Translations under genes and position numbers: made by a program | In this document: positions 7,461-16,803 of the stretch, in pieces | Layout: each line of letters starts with the position of its first letter | Position numbering within the stretch: position 1 is the first letter of the stretch | From: Dehalococcoidia bacterium | GTDB taxonomy: Bacteria; Chloroflexota; Dehalococcoidia; Dehalococcoidales; DAOWJC01 | NCBI GenBank assembly: GCA_030640595.1 | Contig: DAOWJC010000081.1 | Location: 1-37,492, forward strand | Reading direction: 5' to 3' | DNA length: 37,492 nucleotides | Notes under the pieces: model-generated | What the model was told of the DNA's origin: nothing | The model's input: the letters and a program-made list of their open reading frames with translations, nothing else | Databases searched by the model: none

Positions 7461-9128
7461 TTACCGGCTAAATACCGCTCCGGTGCTACCTGAGCTTACC
7501 TTTTCGGCGTAATACCTGAGATAACCTGTCTTTACCTTCAACTCAAAGTCGACAAGACGGGCCAACCGATCAGATATTTCTTCATCACTAAGCTCAACCT
7601 CAAGCTTATGATTAGGAATATCAATTTTGACCATATCTCCATTAGTTAAGGCGGCAATGGGTCCTTTACTTGCTGCCTCAGGGGAGATATGTCCAATAGC
7701 AGCACCACGACTAGCTCCAGAAAACCGCCCGTCAGTTATCAGGGCTACCTCCTTATCTAGACCCATACCAATGAGGAGGGAGGTAGGGGTTAGCATCTCC
7801 CTCATCCCCGGTCCCCCCTTAGGACCCTCATAGCGGATAACTAACACATCACCTAGCTTTATGCTGCCACTCATAATAGCCGCTGTCGCTTCCTCTTCAG
7901 AGTCAAATACCCTGGATGGTCCCCGATGAACCATCATCTCCGGAGCTACTGCTGCTCTCTTCACTACAGCACCCTCTGGTGCCAGATTGCCAAAAAGGAT
8001 AGCAATGCCACCGGTAGCTGAGTAAGCATTAGCCACCGAGCGGATAACCTCTTTATCCACCACCTGGCTGTCAGCGATAATCTCACCCACTGATTTCCCC
8101 GACACTGTTCGTGACTCCACGTTTAGTAACCCCTGTAGCTCCTTCATTACTGCAGCTATGCCCCCAGCCCGGCCCAAATCCTCAAGGTGATAATCACCGG
8201 CTGGGCTTAGCTTACACAAGATAGGCGTGTGCTCGCTTATCTGGTTGACCATCTCCAGGGAAAAATCAACCTCTGCCTCATGGGCTATCGCCATAAGGTG
8301 CAGGACTGAATTGGTGCTACCACCCAGTGCCATATCAACGGTAAAAGCGTTACGAATAGAATCCATATTTACTATATCTCGAGGGCGGATTTCGCTAGCC
8401 AACAACTCCATTACCCGCTGCCCAGCTTCTTTAGCCAACTGTCGCCGTCGGGCATCAACCGCCAGAATAGTCCCATTGCCCGGTAGCCCCATTCCTAGAG
8501 CTTCAGTGGCGCAATTCATAGTATTGGCAGTAAACATTCCCGCACAACTACCATAACCAGGGCAAGCAATCTCCTCCAACTGTTCCAATTCTTCTTGAGT
8601 CATCTCGCCCCTAACCACCTTACCCACCGCCTCAAAGACAGAACTGGTGTCAACCTTGAGAAACCCGTTTTTACTACGTAAACGCCCGGCCAGCATGGGG
8701 CCACCGCTGATAAAGATAGCCGGTAGATTCAGCCTTACTGCTGCCATAAGCATACCCGGAACTATTTTGTCACAATTAGGAATAAAGACTAAAGCGTCAA
8801 AGGCGTGAGCTTCAGCCATTATCTCCACTGAGTCAGCTATCAGTTCACGGCTGGGCAGGCTATATTTCATACCCGGGTGGTTCATGGCAATGCCATCACC
8901 GACGGCAATAGTGTTAAACTCAAAGGGAACGCCGCCTCCGCTGCACACCCCCGCCTTAACTTCCTCGGCGATATCTCGCAGATGTACATGCCCGGGAACA
9001 ATCTCAGTAAAGCTATTAACAATACCTATAAACGGCTTATCTATCTCGGCTCGCCTCCAGCCCACGGCATGCAATAAAGCCCGGTGTCCGGCACGCTCTA
9101 CACCTCTTTTAACAGCATCGCTTTTCAT
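7461..9128 (-). CDS. ilvD: dihydroxy-acid dehydratase
   Basis: The protein is 555 aa, of standard family length, ATG at 9128 ([19 protein letters not shown]). It catalyses dehydration of 2,3-dihydroxy-3-methylbutanoate or -pentanoate to the 2-oxoacids of valine and isoleucine synthesis. Family signatures are [12 protein letters not shown] near residue 117-128, [18 protein letters not shown] near residue 189-206 and [19 protein letters not shown] near residue 467-485. The first cluster cysteine region reads EIVPGHVHL instead of the CN-type motif, as in a known subgroup of IlvD. It lies 39 bases downstream of the TRAP permease, away from other ilv or leu genes. It could therefore serve as a sugar-acid or hydroxyacid dehydratase in the same catabolic unit; the biosynthetic role is the default. 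Confidence 0.93.
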   Translation of the reverse strand: MKSDAVKRGVERAGHRALLHAVGWRRAEIDKPFIGIVNSFTEIVPGHVHLRDIAEEVKAGVCSGGGVPFEFNTIAVGDGIAMNHPGMKYSLPSRELIADSVEIMAEAHAFDALVFIPNCDKIVPGMLMAAVRLNLPAIFISGGPMLAGRLRSKNGFLKVDTSSVFEAVGKVVRGEMTQEELEQLEEIACPGYGSCAGMFTANTMNCATEALGMGLPGNGTILAVDARRRQLAKEAGQRVMELLASEIRPRDIVNMDSIRNAFTVDMALGGSTNSVLHLMAIAHEAEVDFSLEMVNQISEHTPILCKLSPAGDYHLEDLGRAGGIAAVMKELQGLLNVESRTVSGKSVGEIIADSQVVDKEVIRSVANAYSATGGIAILFGNLAPEGAVVKRAAVAPEMMVHRGPSRVFDSEEEATAAIMSGSIKLGDVLVIRYEGPKGGPGMREMLTPTSLLIGMGLDKEVALITDGRFSGASRGAAIGHISPEAASKGPIAALTNGDMVKIDIPNHKLEVELSDEEISDRLARLVDFELKVKTGYLRYYAEKVSSGSTGAVFSR

Positions 9129-9167
9129 ATCTCACCTCCATGAATTAGTTAAAACGCCAACGTAATC

Positions 9168-11072
9168 TTACCTTCCCATCATCGTATTTGGTAAAAACAA
9201 TGCAATTTGAGGAAAAGCTACCACTAGACCTACAACAAAAAGCATAACTATCCAAAACGGAATCAGAGCCCTAAATATATCATAGAGGGGTACATCTGGA
9301 ACCATCCCAGCCATAGCAAATACATTCATACCTATCGGCGGGGTTATCAATCCCACCTCCGCCATAACTACACATAGTACTCCAAACCATATGGGGTCAA
9401 AGCCAAGGGCCATCACTATAGGGAATATAATGGGCAAGGTTATTATTAGCGCCGGCAGGGCATTCATGATGCAGCCCAGAATCAAATACATAAGCAGAAT
9501 TGCACCAAGAGTAGCATATGCCGGCACGGCTAATCCAGCAATGAAGTCACCCATAACGAAGGTCAACTTGGTCAGACAAATGAGCTGACCAAGAGCTATA
9601 GCATAAATGAAGATAAAGAAGATCATAGCTGTCATTTGCATCGCGTCTTTGACAGCATCATTAAAGCCTTTCAAGGTAAGACGTCTCAAGGCTATACTAA
9701 TAACTAGGGCACCAAAGGCACCAATGGCTCCGGCTTCGTTGGGTGTAAGTATCCCCCCATAAATACCGCCAATGACCAGTAAGAACAGGACCAGCACTGA
9801 CCAGCTGCCCTTGAGGGATACCAGCTTTTCTCTAAGCGTGGTTGATGGCCCGGGGGGACCCAGTCTAGGGTTTATCTTGCAGCGAACAGTTATTGATAAC
9901 ATAAGCAAAGCCGTCAGTAAAATTCCGGGAATGATACCGGCTATGAAAAGCCTACCTATGGATTCCTCAACCGCAATGCCGTAAACAATAAAGCCCAGGC
10001 TAGGTGGTATCAATATGCCAATAGTACCTCCGGCGGCGATACAAGCTGTAGCCAGCTTAGGATCGTATTTGTAAGCCCTCATTTCAGGCAAGGCTACGGG
10101 AGCCGTGCTAACTATGCCAGAGAGGCTATCACCAACACAGGCAGCCAAGGCTCCGCAGGCTCCAACAGTAGCCGAAGCTAGACCTCCGGGCAAGTGCCCT
10201 ACCCATTTGTAGACTGTCTTGTAAATGTCTCCACCTAACGCGCCTCGGGCAACTAGTTGCCCCATTAATATAAACAGAGGGACAACACTCCACATGTAAT
10301 TAGAGGCTACACTTTGACTAGCCATAGCTATTAGAGTTAACCCGCCACTTGGAGAAGTCAAATAGCTGGCAGCCCAAAGAGTTATTATAGCCATAGCCGC
10401 GCCGATAGGTACTTCCAAAAATATTAGTAGAAACAAAAGTAATAGAGAAATAGCACCAAAAGTGGGGGCTTCAATTTTAATAGGCAGAAAAATACTTGAC
10501 CAAAGTGACATGGCAAGTAGGAGTGAAGTTACTATGATGGCTGGCGCCAGCCATGCGTAATTCCTGGTTCCGTTAGCTATCAGTTTGCTAAGAGACTCGA
10601 AAAAGTTGTGCAAAAAACTTAGTGCAAATAGTGCTATAAAGAAGGCAATGGCGAGGGCAAAGGGCCACATTGGTACATGTAACATCCCGGTGGCAAAGTG
10701 GCTAAGTAATTGACGCTGTGCGTGCACGACTAGTTGCCAGCTTAATACTGCCAGGATGCCGACGCTCAGCATGTCACCGCACATACTAATACCTAGCTTA
10801 GTTGTTGGTGAGAACCTGTTGACCAGAAGATCTACCCTGACGTGCCCGTGCACTAGCGCAGTATAAGCCATTCCGGCGAAGAATACGATGATTAGTAAAA
10901 GTCGGACCAGTTCAATATCGCCCGGTACCAGCCTTTGGACTGTGGTACGCAAAGTAACGTCCACCACAACCAAAAGCATCATAGCTAATAAAGCTACTCG
11001 GCCAAGATTGAGGCTCCACCGACTCAAGGATTCTACAGCCCTTTTTGAGGCAGCACCTAATCGTACACACAA
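9168..11072 (-). CDS. TRAP transporter permease, fused small (DctQ) and large (DctM) subunits
   Basis: The protein is 634 aa. The start is probably TTG 11072, with AGGTGA nine bases upstream; an in-frame stop lies a few codons before it. Residues about 20-165 form the DctQ domain, with four hydrophobic segments and the PGDIELVRLLLIIVFFAG and HVRVDLLVNRFSP motifs. Residues about 175-634 form the DctM domain, with ISLLLLFLLIFLEVPIGAAM, IPLFILMGQLVARG and GTIGILIPPSLGFIVYG signatures. TRAP permeases use a sodium gradient to import organic acids handed over by a binding protein. The binding protein is encoded 161 bases upstream on the same strand. Substrate unknown. Confidence 0.95.
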   Translation of the reverse strand: MCVRLGAASKRAVESLSRWSLNLGRVALLAMMLLVVVDVTLRTTVQRLVPGDIELVRLLLIIVFFAGMAYTALVHGHVRVDLLVNRFSPTTKLGISMCGDMLSVGILAVLSWQLVVHAQRQLLSHFATGMLHVPMWPFALAIAFFIALFALSFLHNFFESLSKLIANGTRNYAWLAPAIIVTSLLLAMSLWSSIFLPIKIEAPTFGAISLLLLFLLIFLEVPIGAAMAIITLWAASYLTSPSGGLTLIAMASQSVASNYMWSVVPLFILMGQLVARGALGGDIYKTVYKWVGHLPGGLASATVGACGALAACVGDSLSGIVSTAPVALPEMRAYKYDPKLATACIAAGGTIGILIPPSLGFIVYGIAVEESIGRLFIAGIIPGILLTALLMLSITVRCKINPRLGPPGPSTTLREKLVSLKGSWSVLVLFLLVIGGIYGGILTPNEAGAIGAFGALVISIALRRLTLKGFNDAVKDAMQMTAMIFFIFIYAIALGQLICLTKLTFVMGDFIAGLAVPAYATLGAILLMYLILGCIMNALPALIITLPIIFPIVMALGFDPIWFGVLCVVMAEVGLITPPIGMNVFAMAGMVPDVPLYDIFRALIPFWIVMLFVVGLVVAFPQIALFLPNTMMGR

Positions 11073-11233
11073 CTCAATTTCTCTTCACCTCGAAACCTCT
11101 TCGTTGAAAGAGTAAAAATCACCTCTTGCCAAATACGGCTACTACATTCTTTCCTCAGTTGCATACCCTAGTTAAACGGCAAAAAGCATCACATTGTTGC
11201 CCCGTCAAGCCCTGGCACCTCGTTGCAGTTAGT

Positions 11234-12352
11234 TTAGCCGTAAATATAACCTTCTATAAGGCGTATGGCATCCTTAAGGATATCCTTACCGGGTATACCT
11301 CTGGCCTCCTGTTCTTCAGCCCATTTATCCCAAAGCGGTCTAAATGCCTCCCTCATCTTAGCCATGTCTTCTGCTGACCATTCTATTATTTCCTGCTCTG
11401 GATCTGGGTAAATGTTTTTCTCACGCACAGCTAGGTTGTCTTGGACACGTGATCTCATGCAAAGGACCTGCATCTCAGACCAAAGCATTTCGAGCTGTCC
11501 CTGCTCATCTGGCGTGAATTGGTCCCAAATATCCCGATTAATAATCCAAAGGGCGACTCCTGGGGAAACACTTATTAAGCTGTGGTACTGAGTTACTTCA
11601 TAAAATTTCCAGTTCTTTACAGCTCCCCAAGCAATAACAATACCATCTACTATCCCTCTTTCCAGCGCTGGATACATCTCCGTCATCGGCAGTGTTGAGG
11701 TGGTGCCTCCCAGAAGCGCCAATGCCTCCGCGGTCTTGTGGTCTTGACAAGCAATTAGCTTGCCTTTAAGCTCGTCCAAGCTGCGTATTGGCACTGTTGA
11801 ATGAATGTCAGCGCGCATAGCAACATCCGTTGCCCAAAATTTTACCTTGGGGCTAAGCTCCTGCAAGAAGTGGGGATACTTTTCCCAAAGTTCCCTTTGA
11901 ACTGCATTGGATGTTGCTTGGTTAGGGAATAGGCCAGGGAGGCTAAAGAGGTCAGCAATCAAGGGAAAGACTCCAGGGTTTGATGGGGTCCAAACCATGC
12001 CAGCGCCAACAATTCCCTCTTGAATCGCCGTATACTGATCCGGGGGTGGAACTACGGTGGAGCTGTAGTGCATAGTTACCTTAACCCTGCCATGAGTAGC
12101 TTTGACTATAAGATCTACTACTCCCTCCTCTGTAATCGTTGCGTATGGACTCCCTGCCGGCGTGATGCAATTCCAGGTTAACTCTATTTCAGGCAGCGGT
12201 GCTGGTGCGGGAGCTGGAGCTGGTGCGGGAGCTGGAGCTGGTGCTGGTGCGGGAGCTGGTGCGGGAGCTGGAGCTGGCTTGGCACAACCAACCAACACAG
12301 GCACAAGCACTAGAATCAAGGCTAAGCTAATCAAAACTATTCTCTTTTTCAT
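11234..12352 (-). CDS. TRAP transporter substrate-binding lipoprotein (DctP family)
   Basis: The protein is 372 aa, ATG at 12352. The signal peptide is MKKRIVLISLALILVLV with lipobox LVGC; Cys23 would be lipidated, so the protein is anchored outside the membrane. Residues about 26-53 are an Ala-Pro repeat linker. The mature domain starts near PLPEIELTWNCITPAGSPYA and has the DctP-type core motifs DELKGKLIACQDHKTAEAL and LERGIVDGIVIAWGAVKNWKFYEV. The conserved Arg for carboxylate binding in the family would lie near RADIHSTVPIRSLDELKGK. It pairs with the fused permease downstream. The ligand is likely a carboxylate, possibly with a sulfo or aryl group given the neighbours. Confidence 0.93.
   Translation of the reverse strand: MKKRIVLISLALILVLVPVLVGCAKPAPAPAPAPAPAPAPAPAPAPAPAPAPLPEIELTWNCITPAGSPYATITEEGVVDLIVKATHGRVKVTMHYSSTVVPPPDQYTAIQEGIVGAGMVWTPSNPGVFPLIADLFSLPGLFPNQATSNAVQRELWEKYPHFLQELSPKVKFWATDVAMRADIHSTVPIRSLDELKGKLIACQDHKTAEALALLGGTTSTLPMTEMYPALERGIVDGIVIAWGAVKNWKFYEVTQYHSLISVSPGVALWIINRDIWDQFTPDEQGQLEMLWSEMQVLCMRSRVQDNLAVREKNIYPDPEQEIIEWSAEDMAKMREAFRPLWDKWAEEQEARGIPGKDILKDAIRLIEGYIYG
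12198..12278 (-). repeat. tandem GGAGCT/GGTGCG repeat encoding an Ala-Pro linker
   Basis: About 80 bases made of 6-base units (ggagct, ggtgcg, ggtgct variants on the plus strand) encode roughly 14 Ala-Pro pairs directly after the lipidated Cys of the TRAP binding protein. Such a linker holds the binding domain away from the membrane. The near-perfect repeats make the length prone to slippage. Confidence 0.9.
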
Positions 12353-12479
12353 TCCTCATCTCCTTTTTAAGATTTGGTCTCCTTGTACATTCATAGCTTC
12401 TTCACATTTTACCACCTCCTTTTTCACTTCTTTACGGGTGCCTCTGATAATATTTCGCTGCAGCACAGCCAATTTTTGC

Positions 12480-13238
12480 TTACTTACCTGCGGTAAAACC
12501 GCCATCAATAGTTAGACTGGCACCGGTAATAAATGAGGCATCATCTGAAGCTAAAAACAACACTGCACTTGCGACTTCCTCAGCACTGGCAATGCGTTTC
12601 ATGGGTTGTGAATCAATTAAACCTTGGGCAACGACAGGAGCCGCTCGTAAGACTTCTCTAGTCATATCCGTGTCAATCGTGCCAGGGCATACACAATTGA
12701 CCCTTATATTGTCCTTAGCTACCTCCAGGGCAATAGAACGTGTCATACTGAGTATTGCCCCCTTAGACGCACAATAAGCTGATCTCCACGGCCGACCTAT
12801 CAAGCCCGCCATAGACGACATATTGATGATAGCTCCACCGCTACCTTGTTTTTTCATTTGTCTTATTACGGCTCGTAATGCCCAAAACTCGCCTTTAACG
12901 TTGATATCAAGCGATTCGTTAACATCTTCATCAGTCGTTTCTTCTATCGGATTTGAAAGGCTTACGCCGGCATTGTTGAACAGGATATTTATCCTGCCAT
13001 ATTTATCAGTTGTGTCCTGTACTAGTTTATCAACTAATTCAGATTTCCTTACATCGCATATGAAATAGGTCGCTTCACCACCGTTCTTCACAATTTCGGC
13101 AACAACCTCTTTCAGTGGCTCTTCGCGCCTCCCACAAATAACAACCTTCGCTCCTTCTCTTGAAAAAGCGATAGCAGCTGCCTTCCCTATGCCAGTACCG
13201 CCACCGGTAATCAATACAACCTCGCCGTTAAACCTCAT
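12480..13238 (-). CDS. short-chain dehydrogenase/reductase (SDR), FabG-like
   Basis: The ATG at 13238 (MRFNGEVVLITGGGTGIGKA) gives 252 aa; a TTG at 13259 is the earlier option. The NAD(P) site is TGGGTGIG near residue 11-18 and the structural NNAG motif is LFNNAGVS near residue 85. The catalytic set is Ser (INMSSMAGL), Tyr and Lys (YCASKGAI). The C-terminus ends FITGASLTIDGGFTAGK, typical of classical SDRs. These enzymes interconvert hydroxyls and ketones using NAD(P)H. It is the first gene behind the MarR-type promoter and operator at 13.28-13.33 kb and heads the TRAP/ilvD run. A 3-hydroxyacyl or hydroxyacid substrate fits the context. Confidence 0.92.
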   Translation of the reverse strand: MRFNGEVVLITGGGTGIGKAAAIAFSREGAKVVICGRREEPLKEVVAEIVKNGGEATYFICDVRKSELVDKLVQDTTDKYGRINILFNNAGVSLSNPIEETTDEDVNESLDINVKGEFWALRAVIRQMKKQGSGGAIINMSSMAGLIGRPWRSAYCASKGAILSMTRSIALEVAKDNIRVNCVCPGTIDTDMTREVLRAAPVVAQGLIDSQPMKRIASAEEVASAVLFLASDDASFITGASLTIDGGFTAGK

Positions 13239-13278
13239 ATCCCCGTTCCCTTTGTACAAGCATTGTTGGAAAATAGGC

Positions 13279-13326
13279 AGACTATCGTTATACGACAGTC
13301 TATCCTATCATACCACAACTTGTCAA
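13279..13326 (-). promoter_or_regulatory. sigma70-type promoter with MarR-type operator, copy A
   Basis: Reading leftward, TTGACA at 13326-13321 is followed after 18 bases by TAGACT at 13302-13297. An imperfect 23-bp palindrome at 13279-13301, with perfect core TCGTTATACGA (13285-13295), overlaps the -10 and start-site region. A repressor bound there would block transcription of the SDR gene. The divergent marR gene 220 bases away is the natural candidate for the repressor. Confidence 0.7.
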
Positions 13327-13443
13327 GCCCTCTGCAAAGGTGTTTTGCGAATCTACAGAAGTCAGGCGAGTTCTGGCAACACTGGCTAGAATATTTATAA
13401 ATTCTGTGGTAAAATTAGCGACTAGATAGCTACTCGCTCCTGA

Positions 13444-13464
13444 CCCACGGGGCTACTCCGTGGG
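13444..13464 (+). promoter_or_regulatory. leader hairpin upstream of marR
   Basis: A perfect stem CCCACGG/CCGTGGG with a 7-base loop GGCTACT lies in the likely 5' leader of the marR mRNA, 53 bases before the ATG. The homologous position in copy B (24521-24540) keeps the same stem through G-U pairs, which suggests that the structure matters. No U-tract follows, so it is not a plain terminator. Confidence 0.5.
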
Positions 13465-13517
13465 GGTAGGATAGCCCAACTATTGTCAGGGTAGCCGATT
13501 GCGAATGGAGGAGACTA

Positions 13518-13997
13518 ATGGAAAACTTTCAATGCAGGCACCAACATCAAAACCTGTGTTTATTGCTAGCCCAGACTAGAGACGCGATATACAGGGTTAG
13601 GCGTAAACAATTGCATCGGTACAATATCACCCCTAGGCAGAGCGTTGCTCTATTTGTTATTCACAACGCAGGCGAGAAGGCAACGCCTGCTGAGATATCG
13701 CACTGGCTTTTCCGAGAGTCCCACACGGTTTCTGAATTGCTGAGCAGGATGGAAAAGCAAGGACTGGTGAAGAAGGTCAAGGACTTGGGCAAAAAGAACC
13801 TAGTAAGAATCGAGTTAACAGAGAAGGGACGTAAAACCTACCATCAATCAGCCAAGCAACAATCCATTTCCGACGTCATGTCTTCCCTATCTGAGGAAGA
13901 GTGCCAACAGCTGATGTCATACTTGCAGATATTGCGGGATAACGCAATGAAAGAACTTGGAATGAAGCACGAAATGTCCTTCTCATCCTCACAATGA
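13518..13997 (+). CDS. MarR family transcriptional regulator
   Basis: The protein is 159 aa, ATG at 13518, with a strong GGAGGAG seven bases upstream. The winged-helix fold is seen as TPRQSVALFVIHNAGEKATPAEISHWL, shown here as consecutive helices near residue 37-63 (TPRQSVALFVI, then TPAEISHWL). The recognition helix is ESHTVSELLSRMEKQGLV, and the wing contains RIELTEKGRKTY. The C-terminal helix (SLSEEECQQLMSYLQILRDNAM) is the dimerisation part. MarR proteins are usually repressors released by small aromatic or acyl ligands, and they bind palindromes at promoters of neighbouring genes. Three copies of one palindrome in this window sit at suitable promoters, one beside this gene. It probably controls all three operons and possibly itself. 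Confidence 0.92.
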   Translation: MENFQCRHQHQNLCLLLAQTRDAIYRVRRKQLHRYNITPRQSVALFVIHNAGEKATPAEISHWLFRESHTVSELLSRMEKQGLVKKVKDLGKKNLVRIELTEKGRKTYHQSAKQQSISDVMSSLSEEECQQLMSYLQILRDNAMKELGMKHEMSFSSSQ

Positions 13998-14168
13998 GCA
14001 GCGCCGTTGTCGCCGTGCTCAAATGGCGCAGATCGTTCTGAATGAGTCCCAAACTCCCACACTTGCATATCCAAGCTGAAGCGCTTAAGAAAACATACCT
14101 TTAACTACAATCAGATAGCCTCAAAGCTCTTAGAATAGGGGGAAATCAAAACTGTGCTTTTGTGAGTT

Positions 14169-14786
14169 CTAATTCTGCGAGCGCAGTGCTTTGAATCCGA
14201 TCTCAAAGGCTTTTAAATTTAACTCAATTCTCTCGCTAGGAAAGGTATCCCGCATTTCATCTTCAAGATCTTTCCTTGTTAGGGGAAGCTGACTTGAAGC
14301 AATTAAGGCACCCAGCATGATAACGTTAGCGACTATGGGCATGCCCAGCTTGAGACCCATGTCAGTAGCATCCAAGAACCAAACCAATGCGGAAAGCTCA
14401 GTAATGGCCTGCCTAAGAGCCTCATAGTTAGGATACCGATCCTTCCCGGAAAGGACGGAAACTGGAAAGAGGGGGTGGAAGTTAGTTATAGTGATTACTT
14501 TGGGATTTCCGTACCTGATTAGCATTCTCAGGGTTTCCAGAGGCTCAAGGCTGAGGATGACATGGGCTTTGCCCTCAGGTATGAGAGGACCGAAGGGCAT
14601 CTTTGCCGATATGCGGACATTGCTCATTACCGCCCCACCCCTTTGTGCTACACCAAGGGTTTCTCCGATGGCAACAAAGTAGCCCTTGTTCATTAGAGAC
14701 TGGCCGATCAGACGAGAAAGCAAGATATTCCCCTGTCCACCAACCCCACTGATAACTAGATTCAAAGGGTCTTCTCGAATAGCCAT
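14169..14786 (-). CDS. iorB: indolepyruvate:ferredoxin oxidoreductase, beta subunit
   Basis: The protein is 205 aa. The ATG at 14786 overlaps the iorA stop by one base, so the two are coupled. The gamma-type domain of 2-oxoacid:ferredoxin oxidoreductases is seen in VISGVGGQGNILLSRLIGQ near residue 10-28 and GVAQRGGAVMSNVRIS near residue 45-60. With IorA it would decarboxylate a 2-oxoacid, classically an arylpyruvate, to the acyl-CoA, reducing ferredoxin. Members of this group also act on other bulky 2-oxoacids. It is the last gene of the run that starts at the 19.15-kb promoter and converges with marR. No clear terminator is seen in the 170 bases between them. Confidence 0.93.
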   Translation of the reverse strand: MAIREDPLNLVISGVGGQGNILLSRLIGQSLMNKGYFVAIGETLGVAQRGGAVMSNVRISAKMPFGPLIPEGKAHVILSLEPLETLRMLIRYGNPKVITITNFHPLFPVSVLSGKDRYPNYEALRQAITELSALVWFLDATDMGLKLGMPIVANVIMLGALIASSQLPLTRKDLEDEMRDTFPSERIELNLKAFEIGFKALRSQN

Positions 14787-16699
14787 TATGCTGCCTCCTC
14801 TCTGACAATCGCTCCAAAGGGGCAGATGTCAACGCAAACACCACATCCACAGCAAACCGCTTCATTAATTTGTGCCTTTCCTGTCTCGATATCCCAGAGC
14901 AACCCGGGACACCTAAATGACTTAGTGCAGAAACCGCATTTCTCACCACGGCACTTCTCCACGTCCACCCAGACCTTATAAGGGTATCTTCGTTCCTCTC
15001 TCATTCGCACTAATTCGCATTTTCGCTGCATAATTAAGACCTTAACTCCGTCTTCTTTCATAAGCTGAAGTAGCGTATCCGTTGTGCCTTTGATATCGAA
15101 CGGATCGGTGACCACCACTTTGCATCCTAGGCTCCGACAAAACTTCGCCGCATCTATCGTCGGGGCTGCGTTCTCCATTGCGTCAAAAGCTGTCCCGGGA
15201 TGGGATTGGAAGCCAGTCATCGCCGTAGTCCTGTTATCCAGCAGTACCATTACCATGTTAGACTTGTTATGTATGGCATTCAGAAGAGCCGGAATGGCAG
15301 CGTGATAAAAGGTCGAATCGCCGCACACAGCTATCACTGGCTGTTCCGAACCAAACCGGTCTAGATGGCCAAAGCCGGTAGCAAGCCCAACACCAGAGCC
15401 CATGGCATGTAATGCCTTGGTCAGCTTGTCACCGGCAGGAAAGACATCTAAAGTGTAGCAGCCAATATCGCCAGTCAAGAAGCCATCCCGACCATCTTTC
15501 TGCAACGCCTTTTTTATGGACCAAAAGCTGGCACGGTGCGGGCACCCTGGGCACAGGGTTACACCACGGTCAATAAGCAGCTTTGCCGCGGCATCATTGG
15601 CTCTCTGTTCGTAATCTGCTTCCCTGGCAAGATACTCCATCTGGAACAGGGTGGCTAGAGCTTTTAGCACCGTGTCTGGCTTTAACTCTCCAACCTTAGG
15701 CAAGTGTCCGGAATCCTTACCATAGATTTTCAAAGACTTGGATACTTTTGCCGATTCAAATGCCGTCTTTTTAACAAAAGTTTCGAGGAACGGGTCAACT
15801 TCTTCCACAATCAGAACCCGACTAGTCTTAGCCAGGTGCTTTGCCACCAGTCCTTTAGGAATTGGCCAAAGAGTTCCTAATTTTAGTACGCCTACTGACT
15901 TCCCGAGGTTCAACGACTCTACCGCTTCTACGGCATAGCTACTGCCGACGCCACTGCATATAATGATGAGCTCCGGATTCTCCGGACCCTGATACCAATT
16001 AAAGGAAGAGCGTTCAAAAGTTTCCTGTACCTTGGCTAATCTCTCGAGAACACTGATATGGTGCAGTCTGGCTAGGTAGGGTGAGATGCACTGCGAGGTA
16101 TCAAAGTGAGCTTTCTTTTCAACATGTGGCAACTTGCCCAGTGTGACCAAGCTGGTGGAAAGCGAAAGACGGGTGGAACTCCTTATCAGAAAGAAACCAT
16201 TGAACTCTTCGGAAAGTTCAAAAGCCCACTTTGTTATCTCCTTAGCTTCTTGTGGGCTCCCCGGTTCTAACAAGGGAATACCTTCAGAACTGGCAACCCA
16301 GCGTGAATCCGCCTCATCACCACTGGAATGGCCTTCCGGGTCATCACAGACCACCACCACCAATCCTGCCCCGTTCTTGCCCAGCCCAGAATAATTAAGG
16401 TGAACCAGAAAGTCCAACGCCACGTTCAACCCCGCCGTTTTCATGGCAGCAAGTGCCCGAAGTCCGGAGAAAGATACCGCTGCAGCGGCTTCTGTGGCTA
16501 CCTTCTCGTTGGTGGACCACTCCACATATATGCCTGTCTCCTTAGCCACCTGAGCCAGGCTCTCCACTACCTCCGACGAGGGAGTTCCTGGATAACCGGC
16601 AGCGAACTGCACACCTGCCTCCAAGGCACCTCTGGCGATAGCCTTATTACCCATAAACAACTGTGGGGAGCCAGGGCTTCCTTGAGCAAGACTAGGCAT
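14786..16699 (-). CDS. iorA: indolepyruvate:ferredoxin oxidoreductase, alpha subunit
   Basis: Start chosen at ATG 16699 (MPSLAQGSPGSPQLFMG), with GGAGG seven bases upstream; 637 aa. Domains in order: N-terminal pyrimidine domain (FAAGYPGTPSSEVVESL near residue 27-43); the transketolase-like central domain; then CPGCPHRASFWSIKKAL and the thiamine diphosphate site GDSTFYHAAIPALLNA with LLDNRTTAMTGFQ. The C-terminal ferredoxin domain carries two cysteine clusters (CRGEKCGFCTKSFRCPG and CCGCGVCVDICPFG) for two 4Fe-4S centres. The enzyme oxidises arylpyruvates or similar 2-oxoacids with CoA in anaerobes. The neighbouring hydratase and redox proteins suggest catabolic use. Confidence 0.95.
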   Translation of the reverse strand: MPSLAQGSPGSPQLFMGNKAIARGALEAGVQFAAGYPGTPSSEVVESLAQVAKETGIYVEWSTNEKVATEAAAAVSFSGLRALAAMKTAGLNVALDFLVHLNYSGLGKNGAGLVVVVCDDPEGHSSGDEADSRWVASSEGIPLLEPGSPQEAKEITKWAFELSEEFNGFFLIRSSTRLSLSTSLVTLGKLPHVEKKAHFDTSQCISPYLARLHHISVLERLAKVQETFERSSFNWYQGPENPELIIICSGVGSSYAVEAVESLNLGKSVGVLKLGTLWPIPKGLVAKHLAKTSRVLIVEEVDPFLETFVKKTAFESAKVSKSLKIYGKDSGHLPKVGELKPDTVLKALATLFQMEYLAREADYEQRANDAAAKLLIDRGVTLCPGCPHRASFWSIKKALQKDGRDGFLTGDIGCYTLDVFPAGDKLTKALHAMGSGVGLATGFGHLDRFGSEQPVIAVCGDSTFYHAAIPALLNAIHNKSNMVMVLLDNRTTAMTGFQSHPGTAFDAMENAAPTIDAAKFCRSLGCKVVVTDPFDIKGTTDTLLQLMKEDGVKVLIMQRKCELVRMREERRYPYKVWVDVEKCRGEKCGFCTKSFRCPGLLWDIETGKAQINEAVCCGCGVCVDICPFGAIVREEAA

Positions 16700-16803
16700 T
16701 TTATACCTCCGGTTCCGATGTATAAGGAGCACCTTTGTTACCCTGCGTCCAACATCGACGATCGTTGGCCTGCCTGCTGTCTAAGAGGCTCCTTGAAGCA
16801 AAA

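Larger units (their letters stand above)
13273..13470. repeat. duplicated intergenic control block, copy A
   Basis: This stretch between the SDR gene and marR recurs at 24362-24545 between the phosphodiesterase and hbd-like genes. It includes 52 bases of perfect identity (13344-13395 against 24419-24470). Copy A has about 13 extra bases (around 13331-13343) that form a small GCAAA/TTTGC hairpin. The block holds the minus-strand promoter and operator, a plus-strand -10-like TAAAAT (13410-13415) and a leader hairpin. Confidence 0.9.

Noticed and set aside
12198..12278. Short regular repeats as a CRISPR array
   Set aside because: Units are six bases without spacers and encode the Ala-Pro linker of the TRAP binding protein. 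No CRISPR array was seen anywhere in the window.
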